IMG/VR virus record: IMGVR_UViG_3300042898_004347 | Coordinates: 1-64,000 of that record | DNA: 64,000 nt | Direction: 5' to 3' (one strand) | DNA from: a virus | In this document: positions 54,077-61,360 of the stretch, one piece after another | Layout: the number at the start of each line of letters is the position of its first letter | Numbering within the stretch: the first letter of the stretch is position 1 | The notes under the pieces: generated by a model | What the model was told of the DNA's origin: nothing | Seen by the model: only the letters and a program-made list of their open reading frames with translations | Database searches by the model: none | Program-made: the position numbers and the translations under genes

Positions 54077-55036
54077 ATGCGTTTTGTAATTATATTCTGT
54101 ATGTCACTGATTTTGACTGGATGCAGCATGATGGGTGGCTTTAAACTCCCAAATCTTAACTCTAATAAGACAGGAGATAGCGCTGGAACCGTAGCCGCAG
54201 CAACCGCAACATCAGCCGCTGTGGATCGTATGGCAGAAATTAACAGGCGGAATGAAGAGACTCGGGCGGCAATGGAACTGGAATATGCCAAGTTTCGTGA
54301 ACAGCTCGCGGCTGCATATAACAATCGAGAGAAGCTCGATAACGATAACTTCGATCGGATCTCCGAGATTAATTATGGTATTTTTAAAGCCACTGAAGAA
54401 CTTGTAAGTGTGGACACTCGCGTCCTCATTGCAAATCTAAAGTCCAAGGAGAATATGGCTCGCCTTATGCCAATCACAGAGGCAATGAAGAAGACGATTA
54501 TTGCTGAAATTGAAGCGGACCGTAAGAAGCTAGAAGCAGACATTACAAAGAAATACGAAGCACGAGTCAAGGAAGGCGAAGCGGCTGCAGCTGCGTTTGA
54601 AGCTGCAGACAAACTCGTCAAAGAGAAAGAAGCGGAAAAGATTAAACTCCGAGACCAGCAGACTGAACTTCTAGCTAAGCTCAAGGCGAGTCAGGATGCT
54701 GAGCGAGCAAAGCTTCAGAAGGAAGCAGCAGATGCTGTGGCAGTTGCCAAAGAGAAGCAACGCCTCGAGATGGTTGGCTGGATTGTCAAAGCCTTATTAG
54801 GTGTGGGCATAGTAATCCTTGTGATCGGCTTTCTGATGAAGTCTCCCACATTTATCGTATCGGGAATTGCAATGCTAGGACTCGCCTACGTTGCAGCAAC
54901 CATTCCATTCTGGGTCGTGGCAAGTATCATGGGTGTCTTTGTAATCGTGATGGTAATGATGGATCCAAAGACGGGCAAGATCTCAATGCTTGGTAAAAAG
55001 AAAGAGGAGCCAGTAACGGCTCCTCCGAGTGCTTAA
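54077..55036 (+). CDS. Lipoprotein with coiled coil and C-terminal membrane spans, spanin-like candidate
   Basis: The product is 319 aa. The N-terminus is a lipoprotein signal (MSLILTGC, Cys16). Residues ~48-225 are an almost continuous charged, Ala/Glu/Lys-rich coiled coil. Residues ~233-296 contain two or three membrane spans (WIVKALLGVGIVILVIGFLM; VVASIMGVFVIVMVMM). Lipidation at one end and membrane spans at the other is the layout of unimolecular spanins, which join the outer and inner membranes at lysis, though those are usually shorter with one span. It is the only rightward gene in this part and is late (TATAAATA 5 nt upstream). A stress-type or transport lipoprotein is the alternative. 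Confidence 0.55.
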   Translation: MRFVIIFCMSLILTGCSMMGGFKLPNLNSNKTGDSAGTVAAATATSAAVDRMAEINRRNEETRAAMELEYAKFREQLAAAYNNREKLDNDNFDRISEINYGIFKATEELVSVDTRVLIANLKSKENMARLMPITEAMKKTIIAEIEADRKKLEADITKKYEARVKEGEAAAAAFEAADKLVKEKEAEKIKLRDQQTELLAKLKASQDAERAKLQKEAADAVAVAKEKQRLEMVGWIVKALLGVGIVILVIGFLMKSPTFIVSGIAMLGLAYVAATIPFWVVASIMGVFVIVMVMMDPKTGKISMLGKKKEEPVTAPPSA

Positions 55037-55039
55037 TTT

Positions 55040-55056
55040 ATTACCTTTTGGGTAAT
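55040..55056. terminator. Possible weak bidirectional terminator
   Basis: ATTACC-TTTTG-GGTAAT, a 6-bp hairpin between the ends of two convergent genes, with TTATT on the right and AATAAATT on the left. The stem is short and the T-run weak. Confidence 0.4.
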
Positions 55057-55535
55057 TATTTGTTGTCGACTAGTGCGGCAACAATCTTCTCTGCATTCTC
55101 CTGGATAGATGGATAGTGAAGAGTATTAAACGAGTCACCGTGTTTTGCAATGAATTTATCCCAATCTTTCTTTTCTTCGGGAGTAAGAGCAATTTTGGTA
55201 GGACGAGCCGCTGATGCCTCGCGAATAATTTTAATAAGTTTTTCTTCCATAAGACGAGCGGCAGCAGTAATTGCAGACTTTTCTGGATGAATTTGCTGAC
55301 GAATAGAAGTGCATCCTTCTTTAATATGAATGAGCCAAAAGCCTTCGCGCAGACCATCGTAGCTGTAAGGATCGTTTGCAGGAATGAACTTCTTGCCCAC
55401 CTTGCGGTAAAGGCGCTGATCTTCTTTGTTGGCTGCGCTTGCGGTTACAGGGTCAATCTGGAACTTATAGTTAAGCTGGAAACGAAGACGCTCGCATTCG
55501 TTCTTGTAATGTTCTAAATCTTTATTCTTTTTCAT
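55056..55535 (-). CDS. Hypothetical 159-aa protein
   Basis: I use ATG 55535 (MKKNKDLEHYKNECERLRFQ), 4 nt after the preceding stop. The product is basic and helical, with SYDGLREGFWLIHIKEGCTS followed by IRQQIHPEK in the middle and a helix LTPEEKKDWDKFIAKHG. No family is recognised. It is the last gene of a leftward early operon of small genes that begins near 57,827. Confidence 0.45.
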   Translation of the reverse strand: MKKNKDLEHYKNECERLRFQLNYKFQIDPVTASAANKEDQRLYRKVGKKFIPANDPYSYDGLREGFWLIHIKEGCTSIRQQIHPEKSAITAAARLMEEKLIKIIREASAARPTKIALTPEEKKDWDKFIAKHGDSFNTLHYPSIQENAEKIVAALVDNK

Positions 55536-55539
55536 TTTA

Positions 55540-55749
55540 TTAAGTAAACATTGGCATTTTCGAGCGGTCATAATCACTCGGACCCTTAATGTAAGGTTCG
55601 TGCAGAGGGGTTATAATAGGCGTACTGTATGTAATTACAGATATCTTACCGAGTTCTTCTCTTAAAATATCAGTTTCCTTCGTGCAAAGGTAATCTTTGC
55701 CAGCAATAAAACCTCGAAGCCAATAGATGAATTGTTCTTGCGACATCAT
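55540..55749 (-). CDS. Small conserved phage protein
   Basis: The product is 69 aa. EQFIYWLRGFIAGKDYLCTK plus ETDILREELGKI is a motif common in small proteins of marine phages, where its function is unknown. It overlaps the next gene upstream by 4 nt and lies 4 nt before the 159-aa gene. Confidence 0.55.
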   Translation of the reverse strand: MMSQEQFIYWLRGFIAGKDYLCTKETDILREELGKISVITYSTPIITPLHEPYIKGPSDYDRSKMPMFT

Positions 55750-55970
55750 TTTAAGTTACCTCCGTAATAGTCGAACACCTCTTCCATGGCATTCAAAGAT
55801 ACAATAAGCTCGGCCAATTCACGTTTTCGATAATCCTCAAGTTTCTTTGTTTTCTTAAGGACTGTAATGTCTTTGCGAAGGTATTCGATGGTTTGTTTTA
55901 AGGAAGCGCGAACAATACCGTCGGCTGTTTCTGGGTCAATTTCTACATTCATGTTGTTATTCTTTTTCAT
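55746..55970 (-). CDS. Small coiled-coil hypothetical protein
   Basis: I use ATG 55970 (MKKNNNMNVEIDPETADGIV), giving 74 aa. The rest is a charged helix (ASLKQTIEYLRKDITVLKKT then KKLEDYRKRELAELI). It starts 1 nt after the stop of the 91-aa gene and overlaps the next by 4 nt, so it is co-translated in the early operon. The function is unknown. Confidence 0.45.
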   Translation of the reverse strand: MKKNNNMNVEIDPETADGIVRASLKQTIEYLRKDITVLKKTKKLEDYRKRELAELIVSLNAMEEVFDYYGGNLK

Positions 55971-55971
55971 A

Positions 55972-56247
55972 TTAATTCCAAATTCTATGTGTTTCAGCGA
56001 CCCATTCGACGCCGTCATACTCTTCAATCTGCCATTGAACATCATCGGGAATCTTTACAACTTTAAGTTTTGCAAAACCCCCGTTAGCAGTTTCCCCTAT
56101 TTGCTCCACGATTTCTACTAGAATAGGATCGTTGCGCTTAATGTCATCTTCATTGGTAATAATCGCACCAGTGCGTTCGTTAAAAAGAGCAAGAGCAGTC
56201 TTAGAAAGACCAAAGCCACCATGGCAGGTATTAATTACAATTTTCAT
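55972..56247 (-). CDS. Conserved phage protein with INTCHGGFGLS motif
   Basis: The product is 91 aa. MKIVINTCHGGFGLSKTALA followed by a Glu/Asp-rich middle and VKIPDDVQWQIEEYDGVEWV is a widely distributed phage-family layout. No function is established for it. It overlaps the upstream gene by 4 nt and lies in the early operon. Confidence 0.6.
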   Translation of the reverse strand: MKIVINTCHGGFGLSKTALALFNERTGAIITNEDDIKRNDPILVEIVEQIGETANGGFAKLKVVKIPDDVQWQIEEYDGVEWVAETHRIWN

Positions 56248-56564
56248 TTTTTATTGGATACAGCTGATTTTATCGCGAGTGCAGCCGCGCACGGAAACTG
56301 TTCGCCTTTCTTAAAACTAAGTTTGTTAAGTTTAAATGGTTTCAGAACTCTATCTCCGTTCCAGTATGTAGGCTCGATAAAGATATAACCCAGCTCACAA
56401 AGTTTATTGCGCAACTTTGTAAATTCTGGATGATCCTTGCAGGCATACGAGTCACCTTGAACGATAATTTTACCAACCAGATCGCTCAGAACCAGGTACT
56501 TGTCATCGGGTACCGAACTCAGGTATTCTTTTTTGAGTCTAAATTGTTTAATTGGTTTCTTCAT
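56244..56564 (-). CDS. Hypothetical 106-aa basic protein
   Basis: I use ATG 56564 (MKKPIKQFRLKKEYLSSVPD). The product is very basic, with a beta-type middle segment (LCELGYIFIEPTYWNGDRVL) and a lysine-rich tail. No family is recognised. Its start overlaps the end of the 198-aa gene by 17 nt, and its end overlaps the next gene by 4 nt. Confidence 0.45.
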   Translation of the reverse strand: MKKPIKQFRLKKEYLSSVPDDKYLVLSDLVGKIIVQGDSYACKDHPEFTKLRNKLCELGYIFIEPTYWNGDRVLKPFKLNKLSFKKGEQFPCAAALAIKSAVSNKK

Positions 56565-57144
56565 TTTTAGGAATCTCCGAGTAAGGAACGTAGTTGCGGT
56601 CTGCCAAAGCCGTCTTGGCATGTTCTTTGCTCACAGTCTTTAACCATCCCATTCGAGTACCGCCTGTTGCGTGTAGCTCGCCGGGTTGACCAGTTTCTTC
56701 GCAGGTTCTACCAGAAGCAGTCTCGGCAAAGTGAATAATACCATTAATGTAATCCGAATAGCGATCGATAATCCTTTGAAGATCAGGATACTTTCCCGTC
56801 TCAATAAGAGACATGATTTCTTCATTATAATCTTCACGGTAATAAAACCGAAGTGTACCGTACTTTTCCTTGACCTGAGTGGCGATCACCTGTGGCGGCT
56901 CTACACAAAAGTAATAGCTGTCTGCGTATGGTTTAACACCAAGACGTTTACCATCTTCTTCATCTACCTGTACGCCTGTACTATAAGTGTAGGTAAGAGC
57001 TTGACAGAGGGTATCAATAAGATCGTACCAACCATCACCAACTTCAAGACCCCAGAACATACACGACTCGGTCTTTGGCTTGGTACGATCGGCGAAAATC
57101 TTTGGATACTTCTCAAATAGTTTTTGTTGTAGTTCTGTTTTCAT
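56548..57144 (-). CDS. Conserved phage protein with EKYGTLRFYY motif
   Basis: The product is 198 aa. GDGWYDLIDTLCQALTYTYS, QVKEKYGTLRFYYREDYNEE and a late Cys pair region (ASGRTCEETGQPGELHATGG) form a layout seen in many phages of different groups. It may have a zinc- or nucleic-acid-related role, but no function is known. It overlaps both neighbours and lies in the early operon. Confidence 0.55.
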   Translation of the reverse strand: MKTELQQKLFEKYPKIFADRTKPKTESCMFWGLEVGDGWYDLIDTLCQALTYTYSTGVQVDEEDGKRLGVKPYADSYYFCVEPPQVIATQVKEKYGTLRFYYREDYNEEIMSLIETGKYPDLQRIIDRYSDYINGIIHFAETASGRTCEETGQPGELHATGGTRMGWLKTVSKEHAKTALADRNYVPYSEIPKNEETN

Positions 57145-57341
57145 TGGAATAATGTGGTGGTATTTAAAAATTTAGCAAGAGGTTTAATCCAAAATGGAAG
57201 AGCCAGTATAAAAAGCCAGATCATTTGAATAACGATAATATCTGTAAACCTATAGATGAATCCGTTATAGAGACCTACACAAAGGTACCCGAACGTAACC
57301 CAAACGGCGTAATGGACTAAAGAGCGTTGAAATAGTTTCAT
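57141..57341 (-). CDS. Small inner-membrane protein
   Basis: The product is 66 aa. Two hydrophobic segments (HYAVWVTFGYLCVGLYNGFI; then IIVIQMIWLFILALPFWIKP) predict two membrane spans with a short tail. Small membrane proteins of this type are common in early operons of T4-like phages. It overlaps the 198-aa gene by 4 nt. Function unknown. Confidence 0.55.
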   Translation of the reverse strand: MKLFQRSLVHYAVWVTFGYLCVGLYNGFIYRFTDIIVIQMIWLFILALPFWIKPLAKFLNTTTLFQ

Positions 57342-57343
57342 AA

Positions 57344-57556
57344 CTATTCCTCGACCTGATGAAGAGCATTTCCTGCTTCAGTGCGAATATATTGTGCTAG
57401 TTGTTCTACAGTTTTATAATCGCTGGTACCATGCTTCAATATATTGCGACACAAGGAATCAATTTCATACAATGACGCCCAAGCTTGATTGCAATGAACG
57501 GCTCGCATATGCTCATAGTTATCTTCGGGTAGGTTGAATTCCAGTATTGCTTTCAT
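57344..57556 (-). CDS. Conserved small phage protein with AVHCNQAWASLYE motif
   Basis: I use ATG 57556 (MKAILEFNLPEDNYEHMRAV), giving 70 aa; longer starts lie inside the upstream gene. HCNQAWASLYEIDSLCRNIL is a motif found in many phages infecting diverse bacteria. It is helical and has no known function. It starts 4 nt after the preceding stop and ends 2 nt before the membrane protein gene. Confidence 0.6.
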   Translation of the reverse strand: MKAILEFNLPEDNYEHMRAVHCNQAWASLYEIDSLCRNILKHGTSDYKTVEQLAQYIRTEAGNALHQVEE

Positions 57557-57560
57557 AGGG

Positions 57561-57827
57561 TTATTCCAGTTCAACCATCCATTTTGAATCATTGTAAATG
57601 TAGTCCCATACGATGGTATCTTCTGGTTCTTTACCCAAGAATCCCATAGACTCAATGAAACCATCAACAAGTTTATCTTGCTCTGCGAGATGAGCAAAAA
57701 TTATCTTGCGAATCTTTGCGATTTCCTTCTGCTGCTTTTTAGTGAATTTGACTTTTAGTTTATGGTCCATTGCTGAAACGGAATACATTTGGTCGATTGC
57801 TTTTTGCTGGTTTTTAGTGGTTTTCAT
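57561..57827 (-). CDS. Hypothetical 88-aa protein, first gene of early operon
   Basis: The product is 88 aa: a lysine-rich helical first half (KFTKKQQKEIAKIRKIIFAH) and an acidic second half (GKEPEDTIVWDYIYNDSKWM). No family is recognised. Its ATG begins 6 nt after a TAGGAT -10 box, so it heads the early operon that runs to 55,056. Confidence 0.5.
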   Translation of the reverse strand: MKTTKNQQKAIDQMYSVSAMDHKLKVKFTKKQQKEIAKIRKIIFAHLAEQDKLVDGFIESMGFLGKEPEDTIVWDYIYNDSKWMVELE

Positions 57828-57833
57828 AATACA

Positions 57834-57861
57834 ATCCTATACTGAAAGTGCTGAAAGTAAA
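57834..57861 (-). promoter_or_regulatory. Early promoter TTTACT - 16 bp - TAGGAT
   Basis: Leftward -35 TTTACT (57861-57856) and -10 TAGGAT (57839-57834), with TTTTGTTG before the -35. The ATG at 57827 is 6 nt after the -10, which gives an essentially leaderless mRNA. Confidence 0.8.
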
Positions 57862-57869
57862 CAACAAAA

Positions 57870-58286
57870 TTATTCTTTCGGTGCATCAAATACCATTCCT
57901 CTAGCTTCTTTGATGATTTGATTCATTCTTTGACCGTCTAATGCGCGGCAAGAACCAATATAATTTGGACGAAACCTGTTGCCAGAGTCGCTTTCTTCTG
58001 TGATCTCAAGCAAATCAATAAACTCTTTCCAGAGTTTCTCCGCTTTCTCGGCGCGGGCGTTGGCTTCGTTGCATCGTGGTTCTTGTCTTTCAATGATGTC
58101 GTATCGGTGCGCCATAACAAATTCACAATCGGCAATTCGTTTCTTTGCGGCGGCGAGTTCAGCCTCGGCTTTCTGGGCGCGGGCAATTAAATCAATCTCG
58201 GCCATCCCTTGTTTGAAAGAATGAGGAATCTCATCGTCCGTAATTGTGTAATCGGTGTTTGTTGCCGTCAGTGGTGTGGTGCTCAT
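57870..58286 (-). CDS. Hypothetical coiled-coil protein
   Basis: The product is 138 aa. The central part is a long Ala/Glu-rich helix (ARAQKAEAELAAAKKRIADC; ANARAEKAEKLWKEFIDLLE). The C-terminal region (LDGQRMNQIIKEARGMVFDA) is also helical. It lies 1 nt after the 66-aa gene, in a two-gene unit driven by the early promoter at 58498. No family is recognised. Confidence 0.45.
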   Translation of the reverse strand: MSTTPLTATNTDYTITDDEIPHSFKQGMAEIDLIARAQKAEAELAAAKKRIADCEFVMAHRYDIIERQEPRCNEANARAEKAEKLWKEFIDLLEITEESDSGNRFRPNYIGSCRALDGQRMNQIIKEARGMVFDAPKE

Positions 58287-58287
58287 T

Positions 58288-58488
58288 TTAGTTAGGATTG
58301 TTTTTAGAGAATTCCATAGTGTCTTTATTCACCCGAGTAATTTCGTCGGCAATGAACTGTTCGAAGGCTTGGGGGTCGGTGATTTGCACACCTGGAATGG
58401 ACCAGCCATAGGTCATAGCCTTGAGGACGCCTTCCATGGCACCAGATTTGTAAGCGTAGTTGACTGAGTAATTAGTAGTGTTATTCAT
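58288..58488 (-). CDS. Hypothetical 66-aa early protein
   Basis: I use ATG 58488 (MNNTTNYSVNYAYKSGAMEG), which follows a TATGAT -10 by 9 nt; longer starts would precede the promoter. VLKAMTYGWSIPGVQITDPQ and a helix rich in Glu and Asp follow. Its N-terminus resembles that of the 72-aa protein at 61014. Function unknown. Confidence 0.45.
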   Translation of the reverse strand: MNNTTNYSVNYAYKSGAMEGVLKAMTYGWSIPGVQITDPQAFEQFIADEITRVNKDTMEFSKNNPN

Positions 58489-58497
58489 TATGATACA

Positions 58498-58525
58498 ATC
58501 ATACCAAAAACACCTAGAAAGTAAA
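58498..58525 (-). promoter_or_regulatory. Early promoter TTTACT - 16 bp - TATGAT
   Basis: Leftward -35 TTTACT (58525-58520) and -10 TATGAT (58503-58498); ATG 58488 follows after 9 nt. The bases around the -10 and start (TATGATTGTATCATAATGAA) match those at 46970 almost exactly. Confidence 0.8.
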
Positions 58526-58562
58526 TCACAAAGATACGCTCTAAGTGACTGACCTTCAACGC

Positions 58563-59654
58563 TCACTCATAATTTCTGATAGAAGTAACGTACGGAAACC
58601 GCGGAACGCCGTCCGGAGTGAGATGAAAGTACTGCACCGTGGCTTTTTCGCCCATAAGTTTAAACTTATGGGTCAAGAGTTCTGTGAGAAAATCATGGCT
58701 CCCCTTAATGTTAGACTTAAATTGAGAACCATCATGATTTTTAAGAATGGCAAATCCTGCCATTCCTGTACGGTTACCCGAGCCTTCACAAATTTCAATG
58801 ATTTCGTATTCTGCATCCTGAAACTCTTTGCGCTTTAAAAGGGTCTTCGACCGCTTTTGCTCGTAGCATCCATCTGTACGTACCATCTGACCTTCGTATC
58901 CAGCAGCAAGAAAACCTTCGTACAATCGATCGAGTTGCTCGATTGATTCTACGCGTGCAGTCATGACAAGGCGAATCACCGTTGTTGTTGCAATACGGTT
59001 TTCAAGCCAATGCGACCGCTCAGGGAAGGCCTTTGATGTATCCACAATGTCGTAGATGTGATATTGAATCGTCTTCTCAGACTCTTCAAGATCTTTTGTG
59101 GATGGTTTGGTTTTCTTTACCAAAGAGGTGATCTTGTTAAAATCATTCGCAAGCTTATCGCAGTACAACTCTCCATCGAGAATTGCATCAGGATTCTCCT
59201 TGAAGAAATCCTGAAGCGCAACAGACACGTGAGGCACAGACTTAAACTGTTTGCCAGCACGACTAAAGAGACCTTTTGCAGTTGCGATACACCGAATGCC
59301 GTCTAGCTTTGGCTGAGTCCATACTGGCCATTCAATTTCATCCTTGCGGTCCTCATACTTCTGAGCAAGCATCGGTTCAATAAAGGCTGGACGATCGATG
59401 TCCTTGATGTTCTCGTAGTAACCAGCCTCCGACTTCTTTTTCCAGATGGCCTTTGCCTCGAACTCAGCCTGAGCGTTAATGTCACGTTGATTCGCTCTAC
59501 CGACATTGGTAGATTCGGCAACCATCCATTCCGTCGCGGTTTTCTTACCATCGATCTGACCGTATTCTGTACGGTACCGGCCACCATCAATTTCGATGGT
59601 CCAGGTCTGAGTAGCGCCCGTAGAGGTGCGGGAATAAAGTGTTGGAAGTTTCAT
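58563..59654 (-). CDS. ATP-dependent DNA ligase with WGR-like N-terminal domain
   Basis: I use ATG 59654 (MKLPTLYSRTSTGATQTWTI), giving 363 aa. Residues ~1-75 resemble a WGR-like beta domain (EIDGGRYRTEYGQIDGKKTA). Residues ~90-360 form the ligase core: motif I KLDGIR with nucleophile Lys116, motif III DAILDGELYC, motif IV EGQMVR, and motif V LLKRKEF, followed by a small OB-type domain with GSGNRTGMAGFA. The enzyme seals nicks in duplex DNA. The family is the ATP-dependent ligases; the WGR-type addition is unusual. It lies 1 nt after the 119-aa gene. Confidence 0.85.
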   Translation of the reverse strand: MKLPTLYSRTSTGATQTWTIEIDGGRYRTEYGQIDGKKTATEWMVAESTNVGRANQRDINAQAEFEAKAIWKKKSEAGYYENIKDIDRPAFIEPMLAQKYEDRKDEIEWPVWTQPKLDGIRCIATAKGLFSRAGKQFKSVPHVSVALQDFFKENPDAILDGELYCDKLANDFNKITSLVKKTKPSTKDLEESEKTIQYHIYDIVDTSKAFPERSHWLENRIATTTVIRLVMTARVESIEQLDRLYEGFLAAGYEGQMVRTDGCYEQKRSKTLLKRKEFQDAEYEIIEICEGSGNRTGMAGFAILKNHDGSQFKSNIKGSHDFLTELLTHKFKLMGEKATVQYFHLTPDGVPRFPYVTSIRNYE

Positions 59655-59655
59655 A

Positions 59656-60015
59656 TTAAGCCGCGTAAGCGTTCTGTAATTTATAGGGAGCCTTGGTCGT
59701 TTCCTTGACCGAACCGTGCCACTCAACCTGTTGCTTCTCCTCGTGGGTCAGCTCGCCCACGGGAAGGAAGTACCAGTCAATGACGTACTCTTGCCACGAG
59801 TCATCGTTGCGGGTCACCGCGGTACGAAGCTCTTCCACAAAGGAATTGACCTTTGACCGATCCTGGACCTCGCCGAGGTCTAGAGCGATCGGATGGCGGT
59901 ACTCATAACCACCCTTGGCTTTCCAGTACTGAGGGCACTGGCCTTTGCCGTCCCAATCATGGGCTCCGTAGTTTTCGTGAACCTGAGTAGAAATAACGAT
60001 GTTGAACTTGATCAT
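59656..60015 (-). CDS. Conserved phage protein with HENYGAHDWDG motif
   Basis: The product is 119 aa. QVHENYGAHDWDGKGQCPQY followed by WKAKGGYEYRH is a strongly conserved layout in phages of marine and other bacteria, of unknown function. It heads a two-gene early unit with the DNA ligase; the ATG lies 6 nt after a TAGGAT -10 box. Confidence 0.6.
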   Translation of the reverse strand: MIKFNIVISTQVHENYGAHDWDGKGQCPQYWKAKGGYEYRHPIALDLGEVQDRSKVNSFVEELRTAVTRNDDSWQEYVIDWYFLPVGELTHEEKQQVEWHGSVKETTKAPYKLQNAYAA

Positions 60016-60021
60016 GCATAT

Positions 60022-60049
60022 ATCCTACATCAATCCACTTAAAAGTAAA
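60022..60049 (-). promoter_or_regulatory. Early promoter TTTACT - 16 bp - TAGGAT
   Basis: Leftward -35 TTTACT (60049-60044) and -10 TAGGAT (60027-60022). The ATG at 60015 follows after 6 nt. The upstream TTAGGTAATTCTTAGTGA matches the element before the promoter at 46626. Confidence 0.8.
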
Positions 60050-60070
60050 TCACTAAGAATTACCTAAAAC

Positions 60071-60108
60071 GTTGATGGCCAACACCATTTAAGATATTGG
60101 CCATCAAT
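60071..60108 (-). terminator. Terminator hairpin between two early units
   Basis: TTGATGGCCAA pairs perfectly with TTGGCCATCAA (11 bp) across a 14-nt loop. On the leftward strand it is followed by CGTTTTAGG, a short T-run. It lies after the 78-aa gene and directly before the early promoter at 60049, so it probably separates two units. Confidence 0.65.
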
Positions 60109-60127
60109 GATTTAAAGAACTACAGGA

Positions 60128-60364
60128 TTATTCTGTAGATTCCGTCTGGTCACCTTCAACGAAGGCATACAGTTTCTTTGCAATCTTCAGAGCATCACGA
60201 ACTCGCTTATCCTCTGGGAGTTCGTATGGTCCTTTTTCATCTGGACGGGCAGACCGAATACGGTCAACCTCCTGATAGTAAGCGGACTCGGTTTGACCGA
60301 TTGCCATTTGAAGAACCTCGAGACGAATCTCGTAGGCGTTTTTGCCACTGTTGTTATTTGACAT
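60128..60364 (-). CDS. Small conserved phage protein
   Basis: The product is 78 aa. KNAYEIRLEVLQMAIGQTES followed by AYYQEVDRI and DKRVRDALKIAKKLYAFVEG is a layout frequent among T4-like marine phages. Its function is unknown. A clear Shine-Dalgarno AAGGAT lies 8 nt before the ATG, unlike the promoter-proximal genes nearby. The leader is CA-rich (repeated cacaca). It is the last gene of the early operon that starts at 62,095. Confidence 0.55.
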   Translation of the reverse strand: MSNNNSGKNAYEIRLEVLQMAIGQTESAYYQEVDRIRSARPDEKGPYELPEDKRVRDALKIAKKLYAFVEGDQTESTE

Positions 60365-60440
60365 GATGTTATCCTTTTCTTTGTGTCTGTGTGTGTTTGT
60401 GTGTAGATTCAGAGAGACAGACGTTCTCCCTGAAACAAAT

Positions 60441-60596
60441 TTAATTCCGGTCTTTCAATTTAGGCTTCTGTCTTCCATCAGCCGGTTCCGGATTTGCTTT
60501 GGGAAGTTTTTTAAAGATGTTATCCCAGGTCTTTTCAAACTCCTCGCGAGGTACCGAAAAGGGTCGCGTCTTTGATCCTTTGCCATTTGTGCTCAT
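60441..60596 (-). CDS. Small conserved phage protein, KGSKTRPFSV type
   Basis: The start at ATG 60596 gives 51 aa: MSTNGKGSKTRPFSVPREEF, then EKTWDNIFKK and a basic Pro-rich tail. The G-K-G-S-K-x-R-P-F-S-V motif with a following W-x-x-I-F is a small conserved phage protein found widely in T4-like and other phages. Its function is unknown. Its ATG overlaps the stop of the 77-aa gene by 4 nt. Confidence 0.65.
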   Translation of the reverse strand: MSTNGKGSKTRPFSVPREEFEKTWDNIFKKLPKANPEPADGRQKPKLKDRN

Positions 60597-60826
60597 TTTA
60601 GTTTCTTACCGTAAAAAGCCCCGACCGCGCGGATTGCTGGTAATAAGCCTTCAAGGTATTTAAGTTCTTCGATGTAAACCCGCTTTCCGGATTTCTTTAC
60701 TTCCTTGCGAAGTTTTCGGATGTCCTCCGACATTAACGTATAATGGTCTTGAAGGTCATCTGCCACAATGTTATCCCATACCTCAATCTTAAGCTCAAAA
60801 TCCATCTGTAAAATCTTCTTTTTCAT
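60593..60826 (-). CDS. Hypothetical 77-aa protein
   Basis: The product is 77 aa, lysine-rich and helical (LMSEDIRKLRKEVKKSGKRV, then IEELKYLEGLLPAIRAVGAF). No family is recognised. It starts 5 nt after the 74-aa gene and overlaps the conserved 51-aa gene by 4 nt, in the early operon. Confidence 0.45.
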   Translation of the reverse strand: MKKKILQMDFELKIEVWDNIVADDLQDHYTLMSEDIRKLRKEVKKSGKRVYIEELKYLEGLLPAIRAVGAFYGKKLK

Positions 60827-60831
60827 ATTAA

Positions 60832-61056
60832 TCAGTACATTCCATCACCGGGTACATTCATATCAAGGTACTCTTTAAGTTCAATGTTTTCATAATACAG
60901 TTCTTCTAATCTTTGCGCGGCTTCAAATATGGCTGCATTGGCTACACCATCCTCACTCTGTATATCTTTTACGAGTATATACATGGCCTTTATTAGAGTT
61001 TCTGTGGATGATTTCACAGCTTCGTCCACTTTGTGCCAAGAAATAATCGTTGGCAT
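60832..61056 (-). CDS. Hypothetical 74-aa protein
   Basis: The product is 74 aa, helical and acidic (AAIFEAAQRLEELYYENIEL). It overlaps the end of the 72-aa gene by 43 nt. No function is recognised. Confidence 0.4.
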   Translation of the reverse strand: MPTIISWHKVDEAVKSSTETLIKAMYILVKDIQSEDGVANAAIFEAAQRLEELYYENIELKEYLDMNVPGDGMY

Positions 61057-61232
61057 AGTCTACGGAACCAATTCGGCATATGCTTTTTTTCATAGATAAA
61101 ACAGACCATTGTCCAATTATCTCCAAACACATCGCACTTATAGATGGGCTCCTTTGGCTTTGATATCGGCACACTGGTACTGTAAGTATAGTTTACGGTA
61201 TTGTCTGCGCGAGTTTCAGTTTTGTTATTCAT
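61014..61232 (-). CDS. Hypothetical 72-aa protein
   Basis: The product is 72 aa. The N-terminus (MNNKTETRADNTVNYTYSTS) is Asn/Thr-rich and the rest is basic, with KCDVFGDNWTMVCFIYEKK. Its ATG lies 5 nt after the stop of the small membrane protein gene, and it overlaps the 74-aa gene by 43 nt. I prefer this frame to a competing 73-codon frame in the same place because its spacing fits the operon. Confidence 0.4.
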   Translation of the reverse strand: MNNKTETRADNTVNYTYSTSVPISKPKEPIYKCDVFGDNWTMVCFIYEKKHMPNWFRRLCQRLFLGTKWTKL

Positions 61233-61237
61233 AAAAT

Positions 61238-61360
61238 TTAATCATAAAAACCGTCATCCTTGAGATCTTTTTTCATCTTGTCCGAAATATAACCAACGCA
61301 TACTACGCATATCAGTGATACCAACAGTATGATCCCAAGAACTATCAGGACTATTTTCAT
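61238..61360 (-). CDS. 40-aa single-span membrane protein
   Basis: The start at ATG 61360 gives MKIVLIVLGIILLVSLICVV, one membrane span, then a short charged tail with KKDLKDDGFYD. The ATG overlaps the stop of the 79-aa gene by 4 nt (ATGA), which supports translation. Function unknown. Confidence 0.5.
   Translation of the reverse strand: MKIVLIVLGIILLVSLICVVCVGYISDKMKKDLKDDGFYD

Noticed and set aside
60365-60440. CA/GT-rich tract before the 78-aa gene as a regulatory repeat
   Set aside because: It is a short low-complexity leader with a normal ribosome site; nothing else supports a special function.
60953-61174. A 73-codon leftward frame
   Set aside because: It overlaps the better-spaced 72-aa gene at 61014-61232 and the 74-aa gene, and its composition is not protein-like.
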